Assembly (NCBI RefSeq): GCF_016615955.1
Contig: NZ_CP067113.1
Span: 2,926,803-2,990,802 of the forward strand
Length of the DNA stretch: 64,000 bases
Direction: 5' to 3'
Origin: Luteimonas sp. MC1750
GTDB taxonomy: Bacteria > Pseudomonadota > Gammaproteobacteria > Xanthomonadales > Xanthomonadaceae
The notes under the pieces were generated by a model, which saw only the letters and a list, made by a program, of their open reading frames with translations, made no database searches and had not been told where the DNA came from. The stretch's first letter is position 1, and each line of letters opens with the position of its first letter. Below are positions 47,670 to 55,473 of the stretch, piece by piece. Both the position numbers and the translations under genes were made by a program.

Positions 47670-50273
47670 TCAGCCGCCGCGCGGCCGCGCCCGGTGGGTG
47701 GGAACGGCGTTCCACGGATCCTCGGGCCACGGATGCCTGGGGTAGCGGCCGTTCATTTCACGACGCACCTCCGGCCAGGTCCGGTCCCAGAAGCTGCGCA
47801 GGTCGGTGGTCACCTGCAGCGGCCGGCCCGCGGGCGAGAGCAGGTGCAGCAGCAGCGGGACCCGGCCGTCGGCGATCCGCGGCGTATCGGCCAGGCCGAA
47901 GAGCTCCTGCAGCTTCACCGCGAGCACCGGCGGACGCGGCGCGCCGTCGTCGCCGATCGCGTACTCGATCGCGCGCTCCTGCCCGGAAGGCACGCGGACG
48001 CGCAGCGGCGCGAGCGCGTCGAGCCTCTGCTGCAGCGACCAGTCCAGCCGCGCGCGCAGCGCCGCGGCCAGCTGCTCGGTGCCGAGCGCGTCCAGCCGCG
48101 ACCTGCCCTCGAACGCCGGGCGCAGCCACGCGTCCAGGCCGGCCATCAGCGCGTCATCGCCGACATCGGGCAGGCCGAGCTCCGGCATCCAGGCGCGCAG
48201 GCTGGCCACGCGCGCGCGCCACTGGCGCAGGCCCTCGCTCCACGGCAGCACGTCCAGCCCAAGGTCGCGCACCGCGTCGGTCAACGCCTGCGCGGCCGCC
48301 GCCGGATCCGGGCGCCCGGCCGGACGGCTGTCGAGCACGATGCCGGCGAAGCGGCGCACGCGCTCGGCGACCAGGGCACGGCGGGCGGCGTCCCAGCGGG
48401 TCTCGTCGCGCTCGACGAAGCGATCGGCGAAGTCCCGGCGCAGCGCGGCCTCGTCCACCGGCGCGGCACGCAGCAGCAAGGCGTCGCCGCGCGCCTCGAA
48501 GCGCAGTTCGGTGGCGACCAGCCAGGGCTCGCCGAGCAGCTCGCTGTCGTCGAGGAGGCGTGCCATGCGGCCGTTGGCCAGCTGGTAGCGGCGCAGGTCG
48601 ACGGGATGGCGCGCGGCGACGCGGTCGGGAAAGGCATGGGCGAGCAGGTCGCCGAGCGCATGCCCCGGCAGGTCGCCGGGCGGCGGGGCCTCCAGCCGCA
48701 GGCGGCGGCGCCACTGGCGCGCGGCGGCGTCGATCGCGGCCAGCGCCGAGCGGCTCGCCTCGGCCGGCACGCGGCGCTCGCGCCAGGCGGCCAGGGCCCG
48801 CCAGCGGGCCGCCAGCGCGTCGCTGCGCGTGCGCAGCGGATCGCGCGCCTCAAGCAGGGCGGCGAGGTCGCAGGCCAGCGCCCCGGCGACCGGACCGCGG
48901 GCGGCGACCAGCATCGCGGCCAGGCGCGGGTGCGTGCCGAGCGCCAGCATCCGCCGGCCGGCGGGGGTGATCCGGAGGGAGGTCGGGGCAGCCGGGACAG
49001 CCGGGGCAGCCGGGGCAGCCGTGCCCGCGACGTCCTGCGCGCCATCGCGGCCGCCCTGCGATACCGGCGGCGCCTCCAGCGCGCCGACCTGCTGCAGCAG
49101 GTCGCGCGCCGCGGCCATCGCCCCGCGCGGCGGCGGATCCACGAAGCGCAGCGCATCACTGCCCCAGGCCGCGAGCTCCAGCGCCAGCGACGCCAGCTCC
49201 ACCTGGGCGATCTCCGGGCGCCGCTGCGGCTCCAGCCGCTGCGACTCCGGCCACAGCCGGTAGGCCCAGCCCGGGGCCACCCGCCCGGCGCGGCCGGCGC
49301 GCTGGTCGGCGGAGGCCTGGGCGATGCGCACCACGTCCAGCCGGCTGAAGCCGCTGTTGGGGTCGTGGCGTGGCTCACGCGCGAGCCCGCTGTCGATGAC
49401 CACGCGCACGCCGGGCAGGGTCACGCTGGATTCGGCGACGTTGGTCGCCAGCACCACGCGCCGGCGGCCGTCGGTGGCGGGACGCAGCAGCCGGGACTGC
49501 TCCTCGACAGGCAGGTCTCCGTGCAGCTCCAGCACGTCGGCGCCGGCGTCGCGCAGCGCGTCGCTGCCCGCCAGCACCGCCGCGGCGCGCGCGATCTCGC
49601 GCCGTCCCGGCAGGAACGCCAGCACGTCGCCCGGATGCCGCAGCAGGGCCAGCTCCACCGTGCGCCGCAGCTGGTGTTCCAGCGCCTCCTCGCGCCGCGC
49701 CGGGACGTGGGCCAGCTCCACGGGAAAGCTCCGGCCCGCGCTGGACAGGCGCGGCGCATCGAGGAACCCCGCGAGCCGCTCGCCGTCGAGCGTCGCCGAC
49801 ATCACCACGATGCGCAGGTCCTCGCGCAGCCCCGCCTGCACGTCGAGCGCCAGCGCAAGGCCGAGGTCGGCGGCCAGGTGGCGCTCATGGAACTCGTCGA
49901 ACAGCAGGGCACCCACGCCGTCGAGCGCCGGATCGTCCTGCAGCATGCGGGTGAGGATGCCTTCGGTGACCACCTCGACCCGGGTGGCCGCCGAGACCCG
50001 GCTCTCGAAGCGGATGCGATAGCCGACGGTGCGCCCGACCTCCTCGCCCAGCGACGCCGCCATGAAGCCGGCCGCGGCGCGCGCCGCGACCCTGCGCGGT
50101 TCCAGCATCACGATCCGCCGGCCGTCCAGCCACGGCGCGTCGAGCAGCGCCAGCGGCACCCGGGTGGTCTTGCCGGCGCCCGGCGGCGCCTCCAGCACCA
50201 GGCGCGGGTGCTGCTCCAGCGACGCGCGGATCGCGGGAAGAAGCTCGTCGATGGGCAAGGTCGTGTCCTGCAC
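47670..50273 (-). CDS. hrpB: ATP-dependent helicase HrpB
   Basis: 867-residue DEAH-box helicase. Motif I APPGAGKTTRVP, motif II DEFHER, motif III SATLDG, motif VI QRAGRAGR, and the HrpB-specific C-terminal signature PLQVTTDLRSFWDRTWPEVR with a terminal HPWPEDP. The cellular role in bacteria is unclear; RNA processing is suspected from relatives. I choose the GTG at 50273 because TATCCT lies six bases upstream. It is divergent from tatD, 72 bp apart. Confidence 0.92.
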   Translation of the reverse strand: MQDTTLPIDELLPAIRASLEQHPRLVLEAPPGAGKTTRVPLALLDAPWLDGRRIVMLEPRRVAARAAAGFMAASLGEEVGRTVGYRIRFESRVSAATRVEVVTEGILTRMLQDDPALDGVGALLFDEFHERHLAADLGLALALDVQAGLREDLRIVVMSATLDGERLAGFLDAPRLSSAGRSFPVELAHVPARREEALEHQLRRTVELALLRHPGDVLAFLPGRREIARAAAVLAGSDALRDAGADVLELHGDLPVEEQSRLLRPATDGRRRVVLATNVAESSVTLPGVRVVIDSGLAREPRHDPNSGFSRLDVVRIAQASADQRAGRAGRVAPGWAYRLWPESQRLEPQRRPEIAQVELASLALELAAWGSDALRFVDPPPRGAMAAARDLLQQVGALEAPPVSQGGRDGAQDVAGTAAPAAPAVPAAPTSLRITPAGRRMLALGTHPRLAAMLVAARGPVAGALACDLAALLEARDPLRTRSDALAARWRALAAWRERRVPAEASRSALAAIDAAARQWRRRLRLEAPPPGDLPGHALGDLLAHAFPDRVAARHPVDLRRYQLANGRMARLLDDSELLGEPWLVATELRFEARGDALLLRAAPVDEAALRRDFADRFVERDETRWDAARRALVAERVRRFAGIVLDSRPAGRPDPAAAAQALTDAVRDLGLDVLPWSEGLRQWRARVASLRAWMPELGLPDVGDDALMAGLDAWLRPAFEGRSRLDALGTEQLAAALRARLDWSLQQRLDALAPLRVRVPSGQERAIEYAIGDDGAPRPPVLAVKLQELFGLADTPRIADGRVPLLLHLLSPAGRPLQVTTDLRSFWDRTWPEVRREMNGRYPRHPWPEDPWNAVPTHRARPRGG

Positions 50274-50279
50274 GCGCAA

Positions 50280-50285
50280 AGGATA
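50280..50285 (-). promoter_or_regulatory. -10-like box abutting hrpB start
   Basis: TATCCT, six bases before the GTG at 50273. Confidence 0.45.
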
Positions 50286-50333
50286 CGGACTTCCGCTGCA
50301 ACGACCGCGGACGCGGGATACCGGCATGGCACC

Positions 50334-50339
50334 TACAAT
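50334..50339 (+). promoter_or_regulatory. -10 box abutting tatD start
   Basis: TACAAT, six bases (GGCCGC) before the ATG at 50346. It pairs back-to-back with the hrpB box. Confidence 0.55.
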
Positions 50340-50345
50340 GGCCGC

Positions 50346-51164
50346 ATGCAACTGATCGACATCGGCCTCAACCTCACCCACGACAGCTTCGACCGCGACC
50401 GCGACCAGGTCTGGCAGCGCGCCCGCGATGCCGGCGTGGTGCAGGCGGTGCTGACCGGCGCCAGCCGCGAGCATTCACCGCTGGCCCTGGAGCTGGCGCG
50501 CACGCGGCCCGGGGAATGGTTCGCCACCGCGGGCGTGCATCCGCACCACGCCGGCGAATACACCGCCGAGTGCGACGCCGAGATGCGTGCGCTGCATGCG
50601 CATCCCGAGGTGGTGGCGGTCGGCGAGACCGGCCTCGACTACTTCCGCGACTTCTCCCCGCGCCCGGCGCAGCGCAAGGCCTTCGAGCGCCAGCTGGAGA
50701 TCGCCGCGGAGCTGTTTTCCCAGGGTCGCGTCAAGCCGCTGTTCCTGCACCAGCGCGATGCGCACGCGGATTTCGTCGCGATCATGAAGGGCTTCGAGGG
50801 CCGCATCGGCCCGGCGGTGGTGCACTGCTTCACCGGCAGCCGCGAGGAGCTCTTCGACTGCCTCGACCACGACTGGCACATCGGCATCACCGGCTGGCTG
50901 TGCGACGAGCGCCGCGGCCAGCACCTGCGCGACATCGTCGGCAACATCCCCGCCAACCGGCTGATGGTGGAAACCGATGCGCCCTACCTGCTGCCACGCT
51001 CGCTCAAGCCGATGCCCAAGGACCGGCGCAACGAACCGATGCACCTCGGGCACATCGTCGAGGAACTCGCGCGCGACCGCGGCGAGGACGTCGCGGTGAC
51101 CGCGGCGAATGCCACGGCCACCACGCGCGCCTTCTTCGGCCTGCCGGCAGCCGCCGGCTACTAG
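50346..51164 (+). CDS. tatD: TatD-family metal-dependent DNase
   Basis: 272 residues, TIM-barrel amidohydrolase-type nuclease. Metal ligands in ATAGVHPHHAGEY, VGETGLDYFRD, FLHQRDAH, VVHCFTGSREE and the late DAPYLLPRS. It is a 3'-5' exonuclease on single-stranded DNA implicated in DNA repair and oxidative damage. The start is fixed by MQLIDIGLNLTH and the adjacent -10 box. Confidence 0.94.
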   Translation: MQLIDIGLNLTHDSFDRDRDQVWQRARDAGVVQAVLTGASREHSPLALELARTRPGEWFATAGVHPHHAGEYTAECDAEMRALHAHPEVVAVGETGLDYFRDFSPRPAQRKAFERQLEIAAELFSQGRVKPLFLHQRDAHADFVAIMKGFEGRIGPAVVHCFTGSREELFDCLDHDWHIGITGWLCDERRGQHLRDIVGNIPANRLMVETDAPYLLPRSLKPMPKDRRNEPMHLGHIVEELARDRGEDVAVTAANATATTRAFFGLPAAAGY

Positions 51165-51168
51165 GCCC

Positions 51169-51903
51169 TCACCCGGCAGGCGCCTCCGGCGCGGGGCCCT
51201 CGGCGACCAGCACGGCACCGTTGCTGTTGCGCGCTTCAAGGACGATCCACACCACGCTGTCGCCACGGCGGATCACGTAGGTCTCCATGTCCTTGTCGTA
51301 CCAGTAGGCATCCTGGACGTCGCTGAACTCCTGGCGGAAGTCGTCCAGCGCCTTTTCGTTCGCCATGTAGGTGTCGCGTTCGTAGCTGCGCTCGGCCAGG
51401 CGCACGCCGCCGAGCGATTCGATCTGCTGGCGCAGGCCCTTGGCCAGCTCGAACCGCGAGAAGGTCTTGCCGTCGACGTTCTCGATGTCGTCGCTGAAGA
51501 CCTTGCCTTCGACCCACAGCAGCTGGCCGCCGGTCCACACCGGGATGCGCGCCAGGTCCTTGGTGCGTTCGCCCAGGCGGTCGGCGTCGTCGAACACGTA
51601 GCCGGCCGGCAGCTGCACGTAGGGCCACTCCGGCAGCGTCGCGGTGCTGACAGGGATCGCCTCCATGTCGAACGCGGCGGCATCGGGCGCGGCCGGCGCC
51701 ACCGTTTCGGCGGCCGCCGGGGCCGCGGCGTCCGCCGGGTCAACCATCGCGTCGGCCGGCGTGTCCGCCGTATCGGTGGCCGGGGCCTCGCCGGCGGCAG
51801 GCGCCGGAGCGTCGGCCACGGCGGCGGTCTCGTCCTGCTTCGCGCATCCGGCCATCAGGGCCAGGCCCACGGCCAGGGCCAACAGGGTCGTCTTCGTCTG
51901 CAT
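51169..51903 (-). CDS. Lipoprotein of unknown function
   Basis: 244 residues. Lipobox (LLALAVGLALMAGC), a long Ala/Pro/Asp/Thr-rich linker of about 60 residues, then a ~150-residue domain (IPVSTATLPEWPYVQLPAGY ... YVIRRGDSVVWIVLEARN). I recognise no specific domain, but ~YVFD...VEGKVF and RSYERDTYMANEKALDDFRQ are regular secondary-structure-rich segments. Convergent with tatD, with five bases between stops. A GGAGAG-type ribosome binding site is present, and TACACT lies farther upstream as a possible -10. Confidence 0.75.
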   Translation of the reverse strand: MQTKTTLLALAVGLALMAGCAKQDETAAVADAPAPAAGEAPATDTADTPADAMVDPADAAAPAAAETVAPAAPDAAAFDMEAIPVSTATLPEWPYVQLPAGYVFDDADRLGERTKDLARIPVWTGGQLLWVEGKVFSDDIENVDGKTFSRFELAKGLRQQIESLGGVRLAERSYERDTYMANEKALDDFRQEFSDVQDAYWYDKDMETYVIRRGDSVVWIVLEARNSNGAVLVAEGPAPEAPAG

Positions 51904-51973
51904 CCAGCACTCTCCTCTCCCAGGGGAGATGGAGTGTAGCGAAGCCCGCGCGCGCGCCGCGACCCGCACGGCC

Positions 51974-52789
51974 TCAGCTGCGCAGGCCCACGCCCCGCTT
52001 GAGCAGCCACAGGCCCAGCGCGCCCAGCGCCACCACGAAGGCCAACATCAGCGCATACGCGATCCACAGCGGCACGTCGCTCTGCCCCAGCAGCCCGTAG
52101 CGGAAGGCGTTGACCATGTAGAAGATCGGGTTGGCATGCGTCGCGGCCTCGGCCCAGTCGGGAAGCAGGCGCACCGAATAGAACACGCCGCCCAGGTAGG
52201 TCAGCGGGGTGAGGATGAAGATCGGCACGATCGCCACGTCGTCGAACTTCTTCGCGAACACCGCGTTGACGAAGCCCGCCAGCGAGAAGATCGTCGCGCC
52301 CAGCAGCACCGTCGACAGCGTCACCCACGGATGCGGAATGCGCACGGTGGTGAACAGCATCGCGATGCACAGCACGATCACGCCGACCAGCAGCCCGCGC
52401 AGCACGGCGCCGGCGACGTAGCCGCCCAGGATCACCCACGGCGGCATCGGGCTGACCAGCAGTTCCTCGACGTGGCGGCCGAACTTGGCGCCGAAGAAAC
52501 TCGAGGAGATGTTGCCGTAGCTGTTCTGGATCACGCTCATCATCACCAGGCCGGGGACGATGAAGTCCATGTAGCCGATGCCGTCCATGGTCCCGATGCG
52601 GCTGCCGATCAGGCCGCCGAAGATCAGGAAGTACAGGGTCATGGTGATCGCCGGCGGCACCAGCGTCTGGCTCCAGATGCGCAGGATGCGCATCACCTCG
52701 CGCCGCGCGATGGTGCCCAGCGCCACGAGGTTGGAGCGCAGCACCGGCTGCGCGCGCCCGGCGGACGACGCCGGGGACTTCGCGCTCAT
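51974..52789 (-). CDS. ABC-2 type transporter permease
   Basis: 271 residues, six transmembrane helices of the ABC-2 permease type (IARREVMRILRIWSQTLVPPAITMTLYFLIFGGLIG; later PLTYLGGVFYSVRLLPDWA). The motif SFFGAKFGRHVEELLVSPMPP is typical of permeases paired with NodI/CcmA-type ATPases that export glycolipids or drugs. Its start overlaps the ATPase gene stop by four bases. The substrate is unknown. Confidence 0.9.
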   Translation of the reverse strand: MSAKSPASSAGRAQPVLRSNLVALGTIARREVMRILRIWSQTLVPPAITMTLYFLIFGGLIGSRIGTMDGIGYMDFIVPGLVMMSVIQNSYGNISSSFFGAKFGRHVEELLVSPMPPWVILGGYVAGAVLRGLLVGVIVLCIAMLFTTVRIPHPWVTLSTVLLGATIFSLAGFVNAVFAKKFDDVAIVPIFILTPLTYLGGVFYSVRLLPDWAEAATHANPIFYMVNAFRYGLLGQSDVPLWIAYALMLAFVVALGALGLWLLKRGVGLRS

Positions 52790-53751
52790 GCCGCGGCCTC
52801 CGTGCCGGTCGCGCCGGTGGCGCCATCTCCGGTCATGCGCACGAACAGCTCCTCCAGCCGGTTGGACTTGTTGCGCATCGAGCGCACGCGGATGCCCGCG
52901 GCATCGAGCGCGGCGAACACGCGGTTGAGGTCCATCGCGCGCGGCATGTCGACGTCGAGCGTGTGCGCATCCACCGCGCGCACCTCGGCGCCGGGAATCG
53001 CCGGCAGGGTCGCCGGCAGCGCGTCCTCGACGTCGAGCAGGAAGCCTTCGACGTCCAGCCGCGACAGCAGCGCGCGCATCGGCCCGGCTTCGACGATCCG
53101 GCCGTGGTCGATGATCGCCAGGTTGCGGCACAGGTTCTCCGCCTCCTCCAGGTAGTGCGTGGTCAGGATGATGGTGGTGCCGGCGGCGTTGATGCGGCGC
53201 AGGGTCTGCCACATGCCGCGGCGGATCTCGATGTCGACGCCGGCGGTGGGCTCGTCGAGGATCAGCAGCCTCGGCCGGGTCATCATCGCGCGCGCGATCA
53301 TCAGCCGGCGCTTCATGCCGCCCGAGAGCGTGCGGCTCATCTTCTCCGCCTTGTCCCACAGCTGGGCCGAACGCAGTTCCTCCTCGGCGCGCGCGATCGC
53401 CACCGCGCGCGGGATGCCGTAGAAGCCGGCGTAGTTGACCAGGATGTCGAGCGGCTTCTCGAACATGTTGAAGTTGATTTCCTGCGGCACCAGGCCGAGC
53501 AGGCGCATCGCGCGGTCGCGCTCGGCGTGCAGGTCGACGTCGAACACGCGCACCTCGCCCGAGGTCTTGTTGACCAGCGACGAGACGATGCCGATCAGGG
53601 TCGACTTGCCGGCGCCGTTGGGGCCCAGCAGCGCGTAGAAATCGCCCGGTGCGACCTCGAGCGACACGCCCTTGAGGGCTTCGACGCCGTTGTCGTAGGT
53701 CTTGCGCAGGTCGCGCACCGACAGCGCGGCAGGCATGGCGGCTTCGCTCAT
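52786..53751 (-). CDS. ABC transporter ATP-binding protein
   Basis: 321 residues. Walker A LLGPNGAGKSTLIG, signature LSGGMKRR, Walker B LLILDEPTAGVD and the H-loop THYLEEAE. It has a C-terminal ~85-residue extension (DVEGFLLDVEDALPATL ... FVRMTGDG) like CcmA/NodI exporters. It partners with the downstream permease to form an ABC-2 exporter. The AAGGAG ribosome binding site gives the start at 53751. Confidence 0.92.
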   Translation of the reverse strand: MSEAAMPAALSVRDLRKTYDNGVEALKGVSLEVAPGDFYALLGPNGAGKSTLIGIVSSLVNKTSGEVRVFDVDLHAERDRAMRLLGLVPQEINFNMFEKPLDILVNYAGFYGIPRAVAIARAEEELRSAQLWDKAEKMSRTLSGGMKRRLMIARAMMTRPRLLILDEPTAGVDIEIRRGMWQTLRRINAAGTTIILTTHYLEEAENLCRNLAIIDHGRIVEAGPMRALLSRLDVEGFLLDVEDALPATLPAIPGAEVRAVDAHTLDVDMPRAMDLNRVFAALDAAGIRVRSMRNKSNRLEELFVRMTGDGATGATGTEAAA

Positions 53752-53790
53752 CGGGACTCCTTGCCGCGGGGGTTCGCAGGGGAGCGGTAG

Positions 53791-53796
53791 TATAGG
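53791..53796 (+). promoter_or_regulatory. -10 box abutting fpr start
   Basis: TATAGG, six bases (AGTCCC) before the GTG at 53803. Confidence 0.45.
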
Positions 53797-53802
53797 AGTC
53801 CC

Positions 53803-54597
53803 GTGGGCCCCGGCCCGGCAATGGTCCGTTCCAACGTGCCCGCACTGTTTCCGCTCAAGCTCGCCTCGCGCCGCATGCTGGCGCCCACCGTCGCCCATCT
53901 GGCCTTCACCCGCCACGACGGGCAGCCGCTGGACTACATCCCGGGGCAGTTCCTGCAGGTGCACTTCACCTATGCAGACGGCACGGCGGCCAAGCGCAGT
54001 TATTCGCTGGCGACCATCCACGACCACGCAATGGGCCCCGGCGAGCTGGTCGAGATCGCGGTGAGCTACGTCCCCGGCGGCGCGGCCACGGCCCTGTTCG
54101 AGAACCTGGACATCGGCGACACGCTGCAGGCCAGCGGCCCCTTCGGCCGCTTCTGCCTGCAGCCGCGCGACGACAACCGCCGCTACCTGCTGATCGGCAC
54201 CGGCACCGGCGTCACCCCGTATCGCGCGATGCTGCCGCTGCTGGAGCAGGCCATGGCCGCGCGTGGCGCGGAGGTGGTGCTGCTGTTCGGCGCCCGCACG
54301 CCCGACGAGCTGCTCTACGGTGACGAATTCCGCGCCTTTGCCAACGCACACCCGGGCTTCCGCTTCGTGCCGTGCTTCTCGCGTGCGCTGCCCGGGCCCG
54401 GCTCCGCGCACGACCATCCCGACGTGCGCCACGGCTACGTGCAGCAGTTCCTCGCGGAGTTCGCGCCCTCGGCCGGCGGCGACATCGCGTATCTCTGCGG
54501 CAATCCGGACATGGTCGACGCCTGCTTCGAGGCGCTGAAGGAACAGGGCCTGCCGATCCCGCATATCCGGCGCGAGAAATACGTCAGCAGCAAGTAG
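53803..54597 (+). CDS. fpr: Ferredoxin--NADP reductase
   Basis: 264 residues from a GTG. FAD-binding motifs YIPGQFLQVHF and KRSYSLATI, a glycine-rich GTGTGVTPYRAML NADP-binding block, and the C-terminal CGNPDMVDACFEALKEQG. It catalyses electron exchange between NADPH and ferredoxin or flavodoxin and is usually part of oxidative stress or iron-sulfur metabolism. The start is supported by the -10 box exactly six bases upstream. It is divergent from the ABC exporter. Confidence 0.92.
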   Translation: MGPGPAMVRSNVPALFPLKLASRRMLAPTVAHLAFTRHDGQPLDYIPGQFLQVHFTYADGTAAKRSYSLATIHDHAMGPGELVEIAVSYVPGGAATALFENLDIGDTLQASGPFGRFCLQPRDDNRRYLLIGTGTGVTPYRAMLPLLEQAMAARGAEVVLLFGARTPDELLYGDEFRAFANAHPGFRFVPCFSRALPGPGSAHDHPDVRHGYVQQFLAEFAPSAGGDIAYLCGNPDMVDACFEALKEQGLPIPHIRREKYVSSK

Positions 54598-54606
54598 CCC
54601 GGGAAA

Positions 54607-54670
54607 GGTGTCAAGGACGCTTGACACATCGACGCGGCTGCGGCAACCTCGTGTCAAGCGTCCTTGACAC
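54607..54670. promoter_or_regulatory. Pair of mutually inverted 20-bp operators upstream of the XRE-NatAB operon
   Basis: GTGTCAAGGACGCTTGACAC at 54607-54626 and its exact reverse complement at 54651-54670, 24 bp apart. Each is itself an imperfect palindrome, GTGTCAAG-N4-CTTGACAC. The second copy ends nine bases before the first gene of an operon encoding an XRE repressor. TTGACA within each copy could double as a -35 element. Binding by the operon's own regulator is inference. Confidence 0.6.
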
Positions 54671-54679
54671 GAGCCTGCG

Positions 54680-55276
54680 ATGACCCGCGATCGACCCGCC
54701 CCGAACACGCGCCTGCGCTACGGCCTGCTGGCCGCGGTGGGTGCCGTCGTCCTCCTGGTGGTGCTGCTGCCCGCATCGCGTGTCGCGGTACCCGACGCGC
54801 TCGCGCCCTGGCTCATCGCCCTCGGCAGCGCCGGGCTGAGCACCGGGCTGCTGCTGCTGTGGTCGCCCGGGCTGCTGGACACCTATCCGCGCGCCCGCGC
54901 CCTGCGCATCGCGCTGGACTTCGCGCCGCCGGTGCTGCTGTACGCGCTGGCCATCGACCGCTGGCCGGACCTGCTCGACAGCGTGCCCGCCGGTGGGCTG
55001 CGGATCGCGGCCGCCGGCCTGCCCGCGGTGCTGGTGCTGTGGGCCTGCTGGGCCTTCGCGCGCTACATGCGCCTGCTCGACGAACTCCAGCAGCGCGTGG
55101 AGCTGGTCTCGGTCGCGCTCGCCACCGCGCTGACCTGCAGCGTCGTCGCCGCCGCCGGTGGCCTGCACCTGGCCGGCGCGGTCGAGGTCACGGGCAGGAC
55201 CGGCCTGTGGGTGTTTCCGCTCCTGCTGCTGGCGTACTCGTTGATACGCGCCGCGCTGACCCGGCGCTACCAGTGA
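54680..55276 (+). CDS. Membrane protein partnered with a YozG-type XRE regulator
   Basis: 198 residues, about five to six transmembrane helices. The motif RYMRLLDELQQRVELVSVA between helices resembles the DELQ-R motif of small membrane proteins commonly encoded beside XRE/YozG regulators. It may be a membrane sensor or anti-regulator; this is inference from the pairing. Its stop overlaps the regulator's start (GTGA). The double operator lies directly upstream. Confidence 0.72.
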   Translation: MTRDRPAPNTRLRYGLLAAVGAVVLLVVLLPASRVAVPDALAPWLIALGSAGLSTGLLLLWSPGLLDTYPRARALRIALDFAPPVLLYALAIDRWPDLLDSVPAGGLRIAAAGLPAVLVLWACWAFARYMRLLDELQQRVELVSVALATALTCSVVAAAGGLHLAGAVEVTGRTGLWVFPLLLLAYSLIRAALTRRYQ

Positions 55277-55473
55277 GGAACCGGATGCGCGATCTGCGCG
55301 AGGAGCGCGGCTGGTCACAGGCGCAGCTGGGGGAACGTCTGAACGTGTCCAGGCAGACGGTCAACGCGATCGAAACCGGAAAGTACGACCCCAGCCTGCC
55401 GGTCGCGTTCCGCATCGCCGCGCTGTTCGGCTCCAGCATCGAATCCATTTTCCAACCCGAGGATCCCGCATGA
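55273..55473 (+). CDS. XRE-family (YozG-like) transcriptional regulator
   Basis: 66 residues. A compact helix-turn-helix (REERGWSQAQLGERLNVSRQTVNAIETGKYDPSLPVAFRIAALFG) with no other domain. The start GTG gives the family N-terminus VRNRMRDLREE, matching the usual MKNRIRELRE pattern. An ATG four codons later has a good ribosome binding site and is an alternative. It likely binds the palindromic repeats upstream of the operon. It is coupled to both flanking genes by overlapping stop/start codons. Confidence 0.88.
   Translation: MRNRMRDLREERGWSQAQLGERLNVSRQTVNAIETGKYDPSLPVAFRIAALFGSSIESIFQPEDPA

Noticed and set aside
52209..52421. Short plus-strand ORFs within the ABC exporter genes
   Set aside because: They are shadows of the minus-strand genes, without ribosome binding sites or recognisable content.
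54607..54670. Terminal inverted repeats of an insertion sequence
   Set aside because: Only 24 bp lie between the copies and there is no transposase. Regulatory operators fit the context better.
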